A stretch of DNA of 64,000 nucleotides from Rhinopomastus cyanomelas (Eukaryota > Chordata > Aves > Bucerotiformes > Rhinopomastidae): NCBI GenBank assembly GCA_013400115.1, contig VXBP01007098.1:186001-250000 (forward strand), given 5' to 3'. Below, piece by piece: positions 48,099-59,056 of this stretch; the stretch's first letter is position 1, and each line of letters opens with the position of its first letter. A program made the translations under genes and the position numbers. The notes below the pieces were generated by a model that ran no database searches, was not told the origin of the DNA, and was given only the letters and a program-made list of their open reading frames with translations.

Positions 48099-48383
48099 AG
48101 AATCATAGAATCATTTTGGCTGGAGAAGATCTTTAAGATAATCAAGTCCAACCATTAACCTCACTCTACCAAACCCTATACTCCTTATTGACATGACTCT
48201 TAAACCTGTCCAGGGATGGTGATTGAACATAGCCAGGGCAGCCTGTTCCAGTGCCAGATTACCTTTTCAATGAAGATGCCTAACCGAAACTTACCCCGGT
48301 GCCTCCTTTTCCTTAGACTAACCAGCCCCTGCTCCCTCAGCCGCTCCTCACAAAGCTTCTCTTCCAGACCCTGCACCAACCTT
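48099..48383 (-). mobile_element. Older CR1 LINE, left part, split by a young insert
   Basis: Begins AGAATCATAGAATCATTTTG and GCTGGAGAAGATCTTTAAGA, an older CR1 3' end distinct from the common young type. It runs through counterparts of the ORF2 C-terminal region to CTGCACCAACCTT. The minus-strand frame keeps CR1-like residues (GLEEKLCEERLREQGLVSLRK; WHWNRLPW). It is interrupted at 48384 and resumes at 48482. Confidence 0.9.
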
Positions 48384-48481
48384 AGAATCATAGAATCATC
48401 AGGGATTGGAAAGGACCCCGAAAGATCATCTAGTCCAATCCCCCTGCCAGAGCAGGGTCATCTCACTGGAGAAGCCATGGA
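48384..48481 (-). mobile_element. 98-bp CR1-tailed insertion with 6-bp target duplication
   Basis: Read on the minus strand it starts TCCATGGCTTCTCCAGTGAG, a leader that does not match the corresponding part of the other CR1 copies. It then joins a standard CR1 3' UTR (CTGCTCTGGCAGGGGGATTG, GACTAGATGATCTTTC) and ends in the CR1 tail. It sits inside an older CR1, and the host sequence AACCTT is present on both sides (48378-48383 and 48482-48487). Removing the insert and one AACCTT restores the older element. The same leader-tail structure occurs at 59057-59160. Confidence 0.93.
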
Positions 48482-48605
48482 AACCTTGTTGTTCATCTCT
48501 GGACCTGTTCCACCACCTCAATGTCTTTCTTGTATTGAGATGCCCAAAACTGACCCCAGTGCTTAAAGTGTGACCTCACCAGTGCCTGCTGAACAAACTT
48601 CAGTT
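48482..48605 (-). mobile_element. Older CR1 LINE, right part
   Basis: Continues the element of 48099-48383: AACCTTGTTGTTCATCTCTG, then CACCTCAATGTCTTTCTTGT, GCCCAAAACTGACCCCAGTG and GTGACCTCACCAGTGCCTGC, which is the complement of a more internal ORF2 region. The match fades near 48605. Confidence 0.88.
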
Positions 48606-50892
48606 ACCTCCTTTGAAGTCAGTGACACCAGATTTGCCATCTATTAGTTCTCACTCAACAGACACAGTAAAGACATGTTGATTAGTTTGCACTATGCTCT
48701 TTGGTTGATTTAATAAACTAGTGCACATCTCCAGGACTTCCTCCGCTGTTACATGAGCTTTGGTTACTAACATTTAACCCGTCAGCAAAAAGCCTAAATT
48801 TTCAGCAAAAGGTTTTTATTTTATCAAACCTTGAAACCATGGATGAAGCCCTTAGAGCATCTAAAGCATTGTGAGTCCAAACTCCCAAATGCCTAGCAAC
48901 ACAGTGAAAATCTCTGAAATTAAAGGAGTAACTAGCTCAAGCAAATTGCCAGTGGCCCAGAGGTGCAGCAATGCTTGGGGACCCAAGAAGAGTGGTGCAA
49001 TGAGCCACACACAGAGAGCTGGGAGCCGTGTAACCCCATGGACCAGCATCAAAGTACCCAAGACCTGCCACTTCCTGACCATTACCCCACTCACTTATGG
49101 GTGTGTGGGAGGGGCAGCTCCCATGCACCTACGAATCCACGTTGCAGCACATGTTAGCTAGTAATCAAAGTTTACTATTCAGTCTTCACTCTGACAGGGT
49201 GGAGTTGGATTAGTTTTCTTTTTCCTGTCTTTAGTCATCTGGTTTTGAAACAGCTGTTGCAGTCATACTTCTGTTCCTCAGTTAATCTTAGAGCCAATGA
49301 CATAATTTCTCTGAATTATTAATATTTCAAACATACTTGTGTGGAATGAGCAAAGCTCCGTGACAGGATAAATTGTGTGCTGTATTGTTCTAACTTTCTT
49401 AAAATATCTCTTTGTAGTTTAAAAAAACCCACCAAACCTATTTTAAGAAACTTGTTGCAGGACTGTACTTTCATCACGGGAAGTCAGTGCTTCTCCCCGA
49501 TTTTCTCGATGCGAAACGAGACTACCATACAAGGCAAGTGGCTGGGCACTACTCCTCGCCAGGTAGTGCAGCAAAGCACTGAGGACACCATGAACCCAGC
49601 TCCCACACCTCCCTGTGGCCCTTGGGCACGTGGTGCAGCAAGCCAGCCCTGGAAGGAGGGCATACAGGGAATGTGCTTGCTGCCTTCCCAAGGTGGGATG
49701 CACCCTGCCAGCACTGCTCTTCAGTGGCACTGATCAAGGCTCAATCTGCAACAACAGGTTGCCCTATTTCTGCAGTGGGGACAGAGAACAGACCGCTTGG
49801 CTGATGCCATGTATAGTCACAGGTGCCCATCATGCAGCCCTTGGACCCTCCTCACCTTGCTGTCCCCCATGGCCAGCCCAGCCAACACTCTGCTCCCATG
49901 TGAAGTCAGTGTCCCTTTCTTGGGCCGCCAGTTGGCTTGGGTGAGCGTCATGTGGCCAGGCACACACATCTGTCCCATAACCTAAACCATCTGCGAGGAT
50001 TTTAATTAACCGATCCTCAGCTCCTCTGTGCTGCCATTGAAAAGATCCCTCCCCAGCCCCAGCCAAGCCTCCCCCGTGCAGCCCTGCAGCTTCCCTCCCC
50101 ACCCAGGAATTCACAACCACAACTGTACAGCCTGGGCCCCCCGGCCCTCCGTGGCCGCGCGGGAGCAGCCTTCAGCAGTCAGCGAGGAGCACATGAAACG
50201 GGCTCCTTCCAGATGTGTCTGCTGCTGCGGACCTACAGGGTAGGCTCCACACACAATAGATAACAGAAGGCTCCTTCTCCCAGCCCCTTGACTGCGGGGT
50301 CTTTCACGTCACAGCCTTCATGCAGGCGTCAGGCACCCCTTTGCCACCCGTAAGTACACAGCCTGTATCAGAAGTGGCTGGGGGGAAAGATGTTCTTCGG
50401 TGAAGCCACATGGAGATACATCAAGAGAAGGTTCAGCTTACTGCTGCCAAGCAGTGAGTTGCTGGAAAACTACAGCAGTGTCAGGCCCCATGTTCTCACT
50501 GCTCTCCAGAGATGCTTTTTCTCTCTCTAGCCAGTTCTATGTTGCAGCAAAGCGACATTGTCTGTGGAAGTTCTCAAATTCAACAGGGTTGTTCTGGAGG
50601 CTGGAGGGTCAGGCTCCAGGTCCAGGAATATGGGCACTGTAAGTACAACAAGACCCACAAGCACTATGTTGGCCAAAGTGGGACATTTGCACTGTCATGT
50701 TGGGTTAGGCTGCCAATTGATTGGATGAGCAGAGCTCATGAGCAAAACATTTGTTGTTGCCTGTCCAGAGGCAGGACACCCTCACTGGAGGGTCTGTTCC
50801 TCTAGAAGTCACTTCCCTTGGATGTCTACACCTGCAGGATGTTTTGCAAAAACCCATGACTGTGTTTAGAGAGAAGTTTTTAAGGTGTCCAC
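48606..50892. other. Unique sequence, no gene recognised
   Basis: About 2.3 kb. A brief GC-rich, CpG-bearing patch lies at 50135-50185. No exon or confident repeat is seen. Confidence 0.5.
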
Positions 50893-50970
50893 CTTAGAGC
50901 AGCAGCAGCCCGGGATGTTACTGATAAACATCTTACAGCAGCAGCAGCCTGAGCTATTGCTGATAAAACT
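50893..50970. repeat. 39-bp tandem duplication
   Basis: Unit 50893-50931 and unit 50932-50970 align without gaps, with 8 mismatches in 39 positions. Each carries CTTA, then CAGCAGCAGCC near its start and CTGATAAA near its end. The divergence shows that the duplication is not recent. Confidence 0.85.
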
Positions 50971-51656
50971 ACATTTAGGGCTGTGATCAGTGGCACAGGG
51001 GCTGTGGACCGACACAGCCACAGAATGGTGCAGTGGCTAAATCAAAGCCTGGCTGAAGAACAGAGCCATGAGCCTGGTGTTCTTCAGCTTTGTAGATGTG
51101 GTTGTGCATCCCTTGGTGCTCCCTGGAGGTCGCAGTTTGCTGGGGTACACGCAGAAAGCAGCGTCTCACAAGTTCCTTAACTTGGGGGATGCTTATTGCA
51201 CAGACTTTTGCAAACTAACCTTTACCCACACGAAAGCCACGCAAACAGCAGCACTATGCTCTCTCCAGCTGTTCTTTGGCAGCTTTTTGCCCTGTTGCAC
51301 CGTTCACTGGTAGCTCTCAAAAGGGTTTTACATCGATCAGCAGGGTCAGCGTTTCACAGGCGCATAAGCTGCACAGAGCAGTGAGAACAGCCTCACCTAG
51401 GATAGAAAACTGACAGGGCTGTGCACTGCTCATCAGACTCCCAGCCTAAGTCTTGAAAAACTCCTGATCTACCTGTTCATGAGTAGAATTTTCCTGTGTA
51501 TTTCTTATGTTGGAGATACTACAGTCCCTCGCTGGCGCCAAGGACTGTGGATACACAGAAACCAGGAAGGCAAACGTTTTCATAAATGAAGCTGGGACAT
51601 CAGTTTGTCTGGATTTCACGTGAAGTCCAGTTCTCCAACCACCAGCCTATAACTGG
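50971..51656. other. Unique sequence, no gene recognised
   Basis: No repeat or exon recognised. Confidence 0.5.
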
Positions 51657-51746
51657 ATCTAGGGGACCCTGCTCTGGCGGGGGGATTGGACTAGATGATC
51701 TTTCAAGGTCCCTTCCAATCCCTAATGTTCTGTGATTCTGTGAATG
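51657..51746 (+). mobile_element. Short CR1 LINE 3' end
   Basis: CCCTGCTCTGGCGGGGGGAT, TTGGACTAGATGATCTTTCA and GGTCCCTTCCAATCCCTAAT with the variant tail GTTCTGTGATTCTGTGAATG. No ORF2 codons can be recognised upstream. Confidence 0.93.
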
Positions 51747-53209
51747 TCTGTAAGACTGTGATGCGTCAGGGCTTTGGATACTCAACATGAGGTTGTGCTG
51801 CTACGTTCAGCGTAATCACTGTGTCATCTCAGGTCACCCTGAGCGAAGGTCATCCTGCAGCAAAGCAGGACAGACCCTAAGAGTCAGGCCCCCTACCACT
51901 ATGCCTTTACCACCTGAGGTAAGCCCCCAGGCTGTACGTAAAAGCAGAAATAGGGCCAAGCAGGTATTTCTGCTGGGTTCAACAGTTAGAAGTCAAATCC
52001 CTGTACCATGACTTTGGAAATACTCATGTTTCCCACAGCAGTGAGAGCAACAGCTCACCTGTGTACAAAAGTGGACGTGTCCTCACCAGACAACTGGCTT
52101 TGACCCATGAAAGGAAGCTCAGACTGCTGAGGGCAGGCTGGGAAGGACAGTTCATCTCTCAGTGTACTTAGCCTCCTCTGAATCACTCAACAACCCATCC
52201 TGTTGGTCTTTTGAACCTAACAGCCTCTCATAAGAGATGTTTGCACATCTCTCACCAGGTTTTGCGACAGCAGCACGCCGGTCTCGCTCTGACTGGGGTA
52301 TAAACATTGCCCTCAGGGAGCCAATTCCTTAGGTTCCTGTCTGATAAACACAGGATACATGCTTAAAATCAACATTCCCAGTCATCCTGCAGCTGAGCCT
52401 TGCATGTCTCATCGCTCTCCAATGAGAGTTCAAGAGTGACTCAGGAGCTCTGAGTGAAGCTGGAGGGTTTGGAAAACAAGCTCATTTTTGTGCGGCTACC
52501 TTGCTCGCTTTGGCTTTCTTGGCTGTGCTGTGCTGTCAAAAATGCTCCTGGTTCATAACCCCTGCCAGAAGCACGAGTAGAGCAGCATCCCAGATTGCAC
52601 AGGCCACTGGCCACTGGGGAGGGTTCATTGGCCTGTTAATCTGAGCTGGCTGACCCTGAACTTCCACTTCCCATTGCATTCAAATGCACTGCTGAGTTAT
52701 TTGACTCCAGCATAGACTCAGGGATTGGGTTTTTTGTCTTATACTTCTGGACTGACTGAGGAACCCACAAGATAATTATTAAGGCAAAGAGCTTAGCAGG
52801 ATCCTAACGAGGATTAAACGTTTATATGATTCATCAAAACATCCCCAGTGCCACTGGCTGGGATAAAAATGTATAAGGATTGTGTCATAATTATAACACT
52901 GGGCTGCAGCCCAGAAATCTCGGTGAAAACAATCCCTGAAAGATGCTGCTTGAGGATGTCAGAGCTGCACAAACTGAAGCGCCTGCTTCGTTGGAAGCCC
53001 AGCCTGAAATCCCATTGACTGGCACATCCTTGGAGCCAGCCCCATACAGAAGCAGCTGGCTCTGGGGAAACGATTAGGAGCAGCCAGATAACCCACTGCA
53101 GTGTAAGCACAGCTCCAGCCCATCACGGGACTATCCTGCCCCAGCTGAAACACCGGTGCTTTAAGGGAGAAACTTGTTGGTGCTGTTGGTCAGTAGTGAA
53201 TTGAACAAA
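51747..53209. other. Unique sequence, no gene recognised
   Basis: About 1.5 kb with no repeat or supported exon. Confidence 0.5.
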
Positions 53210-53302
53210 GCTGAGGAGGAAGAAGAGGAAGACAAGGCAGAGAAGACTTAAGGGAACAAAAAGAAAAAAAATCAAGAAAAAATCAAGGAAAAAAAGAGAT
53301 AT
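53210..53302. repeat. A/G-rich low-complexity tract
   Basis: Dominated by GAGGAAGAAGAGGAAG and later AAAAAAATCAAG-type phrases, the latter present as near-repeats at about 53264-53292. Almost entirely purine on the plus strand. Confidence 0.8.
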
Positions 53303-54729
53303 AGGTATGAACCTATCTCAGAGGCATTAGCCTTTCTGCAAGGTGAGGTTTGAGTGCCTGGTCAGATATGGGTAACATCAGTATGGGTCCATCCATCATC
53401 TTAAAGATTCCAAATCCACAGCTTTTTCCAGCTAGGAGACTGCACACGATGCCAGGCTGTAGCAGGTTTAAAGGGGAAAGATGTTCTCAGCCCACTGCTG
53501 GCTCTGCTGGCCTGCTCTGAATACCTGTCCTGGACTAGGATGTAATCACCCATCTCTGGGTACTTGTCATCACTCCCGAGCTGGAAGTCTTTCTTGTTTG
53601 TCCCATTGTTGGGGAGCGTTTCGATGTGCTGTGAAGAACGGGACTGTTCCATGTGGGAAAGTCACCTCTGGCTATTCCCTATCAGATGGGGTGTCCCTGC
53701 TGCAGAGAGCACATGTGGGAAGACAAACAGAAAGTCCAATTACTTGCCCAGCCCTCCTGTTTGTTATCGGCACTGTGCAGGAAGGGGCAGGAATACTGTG
53801 AAATCTCCACAACCATCTCAGCTTGCAGGAGCATGCCTGCTATTACAGCCCCCACTGAGTAACTTCCTATTTACTCACACAGCCACACAAACCCTGCTGG
53901 TGATGAGAGTGGCTGCTAAACCTCTCCCAGCTTGAGAGGTACCCACGAGGAGACCCAGGAGGTGTAAGTGTGCTGGGACTACAGTCCATCAGGTGCCAAG
54001 ATGGACTAGGGAGTTCATGTGGGTCTAACGTCTCGCATCCTTACCTTGCATTGGATCCTTTGTTTGCTCTAGGGGCTTTTCTCCAAGGAGGTAGAACAGA
54101 CAGCATCACTCTGTGGAGTGTGTCTCTCTGTTCACCTGTTTGTGTACGTGCACTCAGCTGTCCCTCTCCCTCACCAGTAACTTTTGAACCTGTTTGTCAT
54201 TTTCAAAGAAATTTGACAGACAATAAGAGGCCTCCAAGGTATTAAATTCCAACACATTTTATGAAAATTGGCAGCTGGTTGGAGGACAAACACCCAATTA
54301 GTGTGCCTGTGGAGGTGAAGGCTGCAGTATGAGCATGACTCTTGTTAGGCAGTTAAGATCCTCCTGGGAAATTGATAGTTTCCCCACAGAGGGAAAAACA
54401 GATCAGCACTTACATCTTATTAGACAGCAGAGAATCCAGTGCAAGACCCTGCCAATGCCCCAGGAAGCCATCAGATTCATTAGGTCTGCTGCTCACAGAA
54501 CAACATGTCCTTGACCTCCACCTAGGGCATCTATAGCCCTCCTTATGCAGAGGCAGAGGAGAAAGGTATCAGTAGGGTGACAGGTTAGGGGAAGCCTTCC
54601 TCCATCAGCTACTGAATGCATTCCCTTACCAACTCCTTCCTGTCTTTAACTGACCCGTCTCATCTCTTCTACTTCTCCTCCAGCTGACCAGAGCACCCCA
54701 TAGCAACTTCCAGCCCTTTTGTTTCCCCA
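53303..54729. other. Unique sequence, no gene recognised
   Basis: About 1.4 kb. It turns pyrimidine-rich (CT-rich) at about 54620-54735, just before the long CR1 copy. No exon is supported. Confidence 0.5.
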
Positions 54730-56074
54730 TCCTCACCTCCATCCCAGGAAAGGTGATGGAACAATTTGTACTAGAGGCTGTTTCCGGGCACATCAAGGAC
54801 AGGAGGGTCATTAGGGACAGTCAGCATGGCTTCACAAAAGGGAAGTCATGCTTGACCAACCTGATAGCCTTTGATGAGGGCGTAACCAGGTGGATGGATG
54901 AGGGCAGAGCCGTGGATGTCATCTATCTTGACTTAAGAAAGGCATTTGACACGGTCTCTCACAGCATCCTTGCAGACAAACTGAGGCAGTGTGGCCTAGA
55001 TTTTCAGGTAGTGAGGTGGATTGTAAACTGGCTACAGGGTAGAAGTCAGAGAGTGGTGGTCAATGGGACAGAGTCTAGTTGGAGGCCTGTATCTAGTGGA
55101 GTGCCCCAGGGATCGGTGCTGGGACCGGTCCTGTTCAATCTATTCATTGATGACTTGGATGAGGGATTGGCATGCACTGTCAGCAAGTTTGCTGATGACA
55201 CAAAGCTGGGTGGTGTCGCCGACACCCCCGCAGACTGTGCTGCCATTCAGCGAGATCTGGACAGGCTGGAGAACTGGGCAGAGAAAAATCTAATGAGCTA
55301 TAACAAGAGTAAGTGCAGAGTCTTGCATCTGGGCAAGAACAACCCTAGGTACCAGTATAGGCTGGGGACTGACCTGTTGGAGTGTAGTGTAGGGGAAAGG
55401 GACTTGGGGGTCCTGGTGGACAACAGGATGACTATGAGCCAGCAATGTGCTCTTGTGGCCAAGAGGGCCAACAGCATCCTGGGGTGGATTAGAAGAGGGG
55501 TGGTTAGCAGATCAAGAGAGGTTCTTCTCCCCCTCTACTCTGCCCTGGTGAGACCACACCTGGAGTATTGTGTCCAGTTCTGGGCTCCTCAGTACAAGAG
55601 GGATGTGGAGCTGCTGGAGAGAGTTCAGCGTAGGGCAACAAAGATGATAAGAGAGGTGGAACACCTCCCTTATGAGGAGAGGTTGAGGGAGCTGGGTCTC
55701 TTTAGCTTGGAGAAGAGGAGACTGAAGGGTGACGTCATTAATGTCTACAAATATTTGAGGGGTGGGTGTCAGGAGGATGGCACTGGGCTGTTCTTGGTGT
55801 TATGTAGTGATAGGATGAGGGGCAATGGTTATAAGCTGGAACATAGGAGGTTCCACATCAACCTGAGAAGGAACTTCTTCCCAGTGAGGGTGATGGAGCA
55901 CTGGAACAGGCTGCCCAGGGGGGTTGTGGAGTCTCCCTCACTGGAGAAGTTCAAGACCCGACTGGACAGGTTCCTGTGTGACTTGGTTTAGGTGATCCTG
56001 CTGTTGCAGGGGGATTGGACTAGATGATCTTTCGAGGTCCCTTCCAATCCGTAATGATTCTATGATTCTATGAT
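54730..56074 (+). mobile_element. Long young CR1 LINE copy, 5'-truncated
   Basis: The largest CR1 copy here, about 1.35 kb. It enters inside the reverse transcriptase (an ILTSIPGKVMEQ phrase is readable across 54729-54764) and runs to the ORF2 stop at 55991. The 3' UTR follows (GGGGGATTGGACTAGATGAT, GGTCCCTTCCAATCCGTAAT), ending with GATTCTATGATTCTATGA at 56057-56074. The 5' boundary is approximate because the preceding 100 bp are CT-rich and show no further CR1 match. The endonuclease domain, ORF1 and the 5' UTR are missing. Confidence 0.98.
54753..55991 (+). CDS. CR1 ORF2 reverse transcriptase, C-terminal fragment (5'-truncated, frame open)
   Basis: A 412-codon open frame encodes the core and C-terminus of the CR1 ORF2 protein, which copies CR1 RNA at a nicked chromosomal target. 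The order is QHGFTKGKSCLTNL (residues 24-37), VIYLDLRKAFDTVSH with the first catalytic Asp at about residue 60, SGVPQGSVLGPVLFNLFIDDL (115-135), and FADD with the catalytic Asp pair at 148-149. Next come the thumb and C-terminal region (LGVLVDNRMTMSQQCA; ALVRPHLEYCVQFWAPQYKRD; VQRRATKMI) and the terminus FLCDLV. The nominal start is a GTG inside the domain, not a true initiator. The same frame stays open upstream to a TGA at 54651. Family ORF2 proteins are roughly twice as long, with an N-terminal endonuclease that is absent here. No stop or frameshift is present, implying a recent insertion. It is a dead-on-arrival copy and probably not expressed as a functional protein. Confidence 0.95.
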   Translation: MMEQFVLEAVSGHIKDRRVIRDSQHGFTKGKSCLTNLIAFDEGVTRWMDEGRAVDVIYLDLRKAFDTVSHSILADKLRQCGLDFQVVRWIVNWLQGRSQRVVVNGTESSWRPVSSGVPQGSVLGPVLFNLFIDDLDEGLACTVSKFADDTKLGGVADTPADCAAIQRDLDRLENWAEKNLMSYNKSKCRVLHLGKNNPRYQYRLGTDLLECSVGERDLGVLVDNRMTMSQQCALVAKRANSILGWIRRGVVSRSREVLLPLYSALVRPHLEYCVQFWAPQYKRDVELLERVQRRATKMIREVEHLPYEERLRELGLFSLEKRRLKGDVINVYKYLRGGCQEDGTGLFLVLCSDRMRGNGYKLEHRRFHINLRRNFFPVRVMEHWNRLPRGVVESPSLEKFKTRLDRFLCDLV

Positions 56075-57105
56075 CTCTTTGCTTTTCCCAAGCCAAGGCT
56101 CCAATATATTCCCAAACATCCAAGACTCTTAATCATTGTTCTCCCCCCCCACCACCTCCTTGGAAATATCCTTTGCTGTAGTCACAACCGAATGGATAAT
56201 TCTCAGGCCAGCAGAACCCAGTTTTGTCTGTGTTGCTGAGAAACCTTGAGCCAGCTCTAGAGTCACCACACAATGAAACAGGCAAGGACATTAAACTTAT
56301 AAATTGAGCTTGTCCTCAGGGACAAATTCATCCATCTTATAACCTCACTGGAGTCACAATAAGAAAACACAGACCTAATTAATCCAGCCTGCTTGCATTA
56401 TAAGATAACATGGCCTAGAGAAATGCATCTGACTCTGATAGATGGGACGTTCATGGTCTTACATCACTTTGCCACTGACTTATTTGATCATTACTGTTGA
56501 CCACATACTTTAGCTGCCATGTTCCCATTAATAAACACAAGTTATAGGATTTATGTTTCAGACTTTCAGCTCAGGTGAACAAGTACATGCAGACTAAACC
56601 TTTGCAACTAGAACTATGTGCATCCAAGCTGCCTTCACTAGTTCGGTCTTGAGAAACGCAAAGAGCCCATGTTGAAAGGCACTGAGTGAACTGCAGGCTC
56701 ACAGCAACTCATATGTCCTCCAAAGGTCTCCTTGGCTGTCCTTCAGCTTCTATCCCGTGTCCTTCCTTGGGAAAACAGCTTCCTTGTTATAAATCATGCA
56801 GAGTTGCAGCCCTTCCCTCCACACTCCTGCTCCAGCTTTCCCCCTCCCTTCCAATTCCTCAAACAACAACAACAAAAAATATTATCGGAAACATTAAAAA
56901 TCATCTAAAATCATAATTTACCTTTTTTAAATAAGAGGAACACAATTGAGTGCTATGAGGGCAGGAACAACAAGGGATGGCCCCACAGGAAATAATCTGG
57001 ACTCTCCCTCTCCTGATCTCTGCATAAACATTTAGCCAAGTGGCATCTGTGCTGGAGATTTATCTTGCAGAAGAGTTCAGATAGCAGGTCGGACACATAG
57101 ATAGG
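56075..57105. other. Unique sequence, no gene recognised
   Basis: About 1 kb with no exon or repeat. It is AT-rich toward the right end. Confidence 0.5.
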
Positions 57106-57240
57106 TAATTGATCACAGATATTTTAACAGCTACTTAATTAAGCGAGCATCTAGTTAATTAAACAGTGAAATATTTGAAACCCCTGCAAATTGTGCAATG
57201 AGGTCACATCTGGCCAACAAAGCCACTCTGACATGCCGGC
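57106..57240. promoter_or_regulatory. AT-rich block with paired TTAATTAA palindromes
   Basis: Two perfect TTAATTAA palindromes (57135-57142 and 57155-57162) start exactly 20 bp apart. They are followed by AATATTTGAAA and an AGGTCA-type nuclear-receptor half-site (near 57201). TAATTA cores are homeodomain-type sites. This is a suggestion only, with no evidence of function. Confidence 0.25.
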
Positions 57241-58989
57241 GGTGAGTCTTCTGTTCAGGGGCCTGTGGGGATTTTGCGTACTGATGTGCAGATTGCCCAG
57301 CAGCACCCAGTGGCTCATTATAGTCATCAGGAGATGAAACTGCAAGGATTTCAAAGAACCTGTCTCTGTGGGTCCCCGCGAGCTCTGGGGCACAGTTGCA
57401 GCAGTGATGCTCCTGGAGTGAACAGAGGGACTCGTGTTAACTCAGCAGCGAGTGCTGCAGGAACAGGCTGCCATCGCTGCTCAGCTCTCATTCACCCACC
57501 AGCTGTCTGCATTTGGAAAAGAAAATCCTCATGTTTTTACAAGCAAAATATTTACCATTGTTCCAGTCTGTGCCTCCAGAATTCTCCCCCCTTGCATATG
57601 GATTCTCATGAAGCTACAACATAGGGATCTGCTGATCTCTCCAACTGTCTCCATCTCGAGCTGTCAAATGTTGGCATTCACAGCAGGGACCACTTCTAGA
57701 CATAGACTGACACCACAGCTTCAGTTGATTGACTTTAAAGTCAAACAGGCAGGGTTCCACACATCTGGTGGAAGTCCATTAGTGTTTCATACTAATAAGC
57801 ATCATGGAAAGGTCCAGATATCTCCACAGAACTAACCTGGGCATCTCACAAGGTCTCCAGCCCTTCTGAGGCTCGTGAAGGGTTAGCTTGGGCTACTAAA
57901 AGGCAAAGATTTGTAGCTTTATCTCAAATCAATTCTTCATTATTATGATCCCTATTATTTCATTATGATTGTTCTTGAGTAACAACTCAAGGGCATGGCA
58001 AGGAGGAGTGGGTGAGGCTCTTTTGCCAAGTTTCCCCTTGGCAAGAAACAGGAACCAAATGAAGCAACTATTTGCACCCATGTTTTCAGAACTTTCAAAA
58101 CTTCTTTGTGACTTTCTATTCTGGAAGTAAGCAAAGGTTTTCCAACAAGCTGTTTTCACCTTAGCCATTTATAATTCCCCTTCTCACTCCTACCCCTTAG
58201 TTTTCTGGGCAATTACCTCATATTTGCTATCAATCCCTCATCATACCTCTGTCCTGCCTTACGAGTTTGCTCCTGGTTTAGCCCTGTCTTGGTTTAGTCA
58301 TCATTTCCACGTGCACTGAGCTTTAGCATCCACCCAAGAAGCAGAAAAATTGCCTTATGTGTTGACTGGCCAGTCACAGGCCAAAAACACCCAATGACCA
58401 TAACCAAAGAACTCTAAAGCCCACATGCCCTGGTATTTTCAGGCTCCAAGAACAGATCGCATGGAAGAGGTTGGTATCTATGAAAAGTTTTGGGCAGACC
58501 TAAATGCTGATCTCCAAAGCTAGACTCCAAAGTCTTAATCTGACACCCATCTCTTGAGGCACTTCTTGGTTTGACATGAGATTTCCTCATGCATACTCCT
58601 CACAGAACAGTTTTCTGTCCACACCCAACAAAGCCACCCCATCAGCTGAATAGTCTCTAGGCTTGTTTCTTTCCAGACCCCGCTCAGAGACAAATTCCTC
58701 CTCCATCTTCCTTGGGAATGTCAGCTAGGAAGAGCTCTCAGGACAAGCATTTTTCTCAAACAGTATTAAATTGATCACAAAACATTGGTCACAAATAGGT
58801 TGTGGCACATTGGCGCAGAAATTCATGCTGGGAAGTTCCTTCAGTGAAATGCACTGACTTCCACCAGGTTGAACTAGTGACTTTGAACTAGTTACAAGGG
58901 CATTGAATCCATCCCTCTCACCTAAACAAGAGTCCTAATCACCTGACTCTAGTATGAAAAGCAACTGCATGGGGCTGAAGTATTCTTTG
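57241..58989. other. Unique sequence, no gene recognised
   Basis: About 1.7 kb without a confident repeat or exon. Confidence 0.5.
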
Positions 58990-59056
58990 CATTTTATAAG
59001 ATGATGGTGGGGTTGGACTTGGATGATGGTTCCTTCCAACCCTAAGTGATTCTGAT
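58990..59056 (+). mobile_element. Old CR1 LINE 3' end
   Basis: GATGGTGGGGTTGGACTTGG, then GGTTCCTTCCAACCCTAAGT and a degraded GATTCTGAT tail. It is an older subfamily, directly abutted on its right by the short CR1-tailed insertion. Confidence 0.8.
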
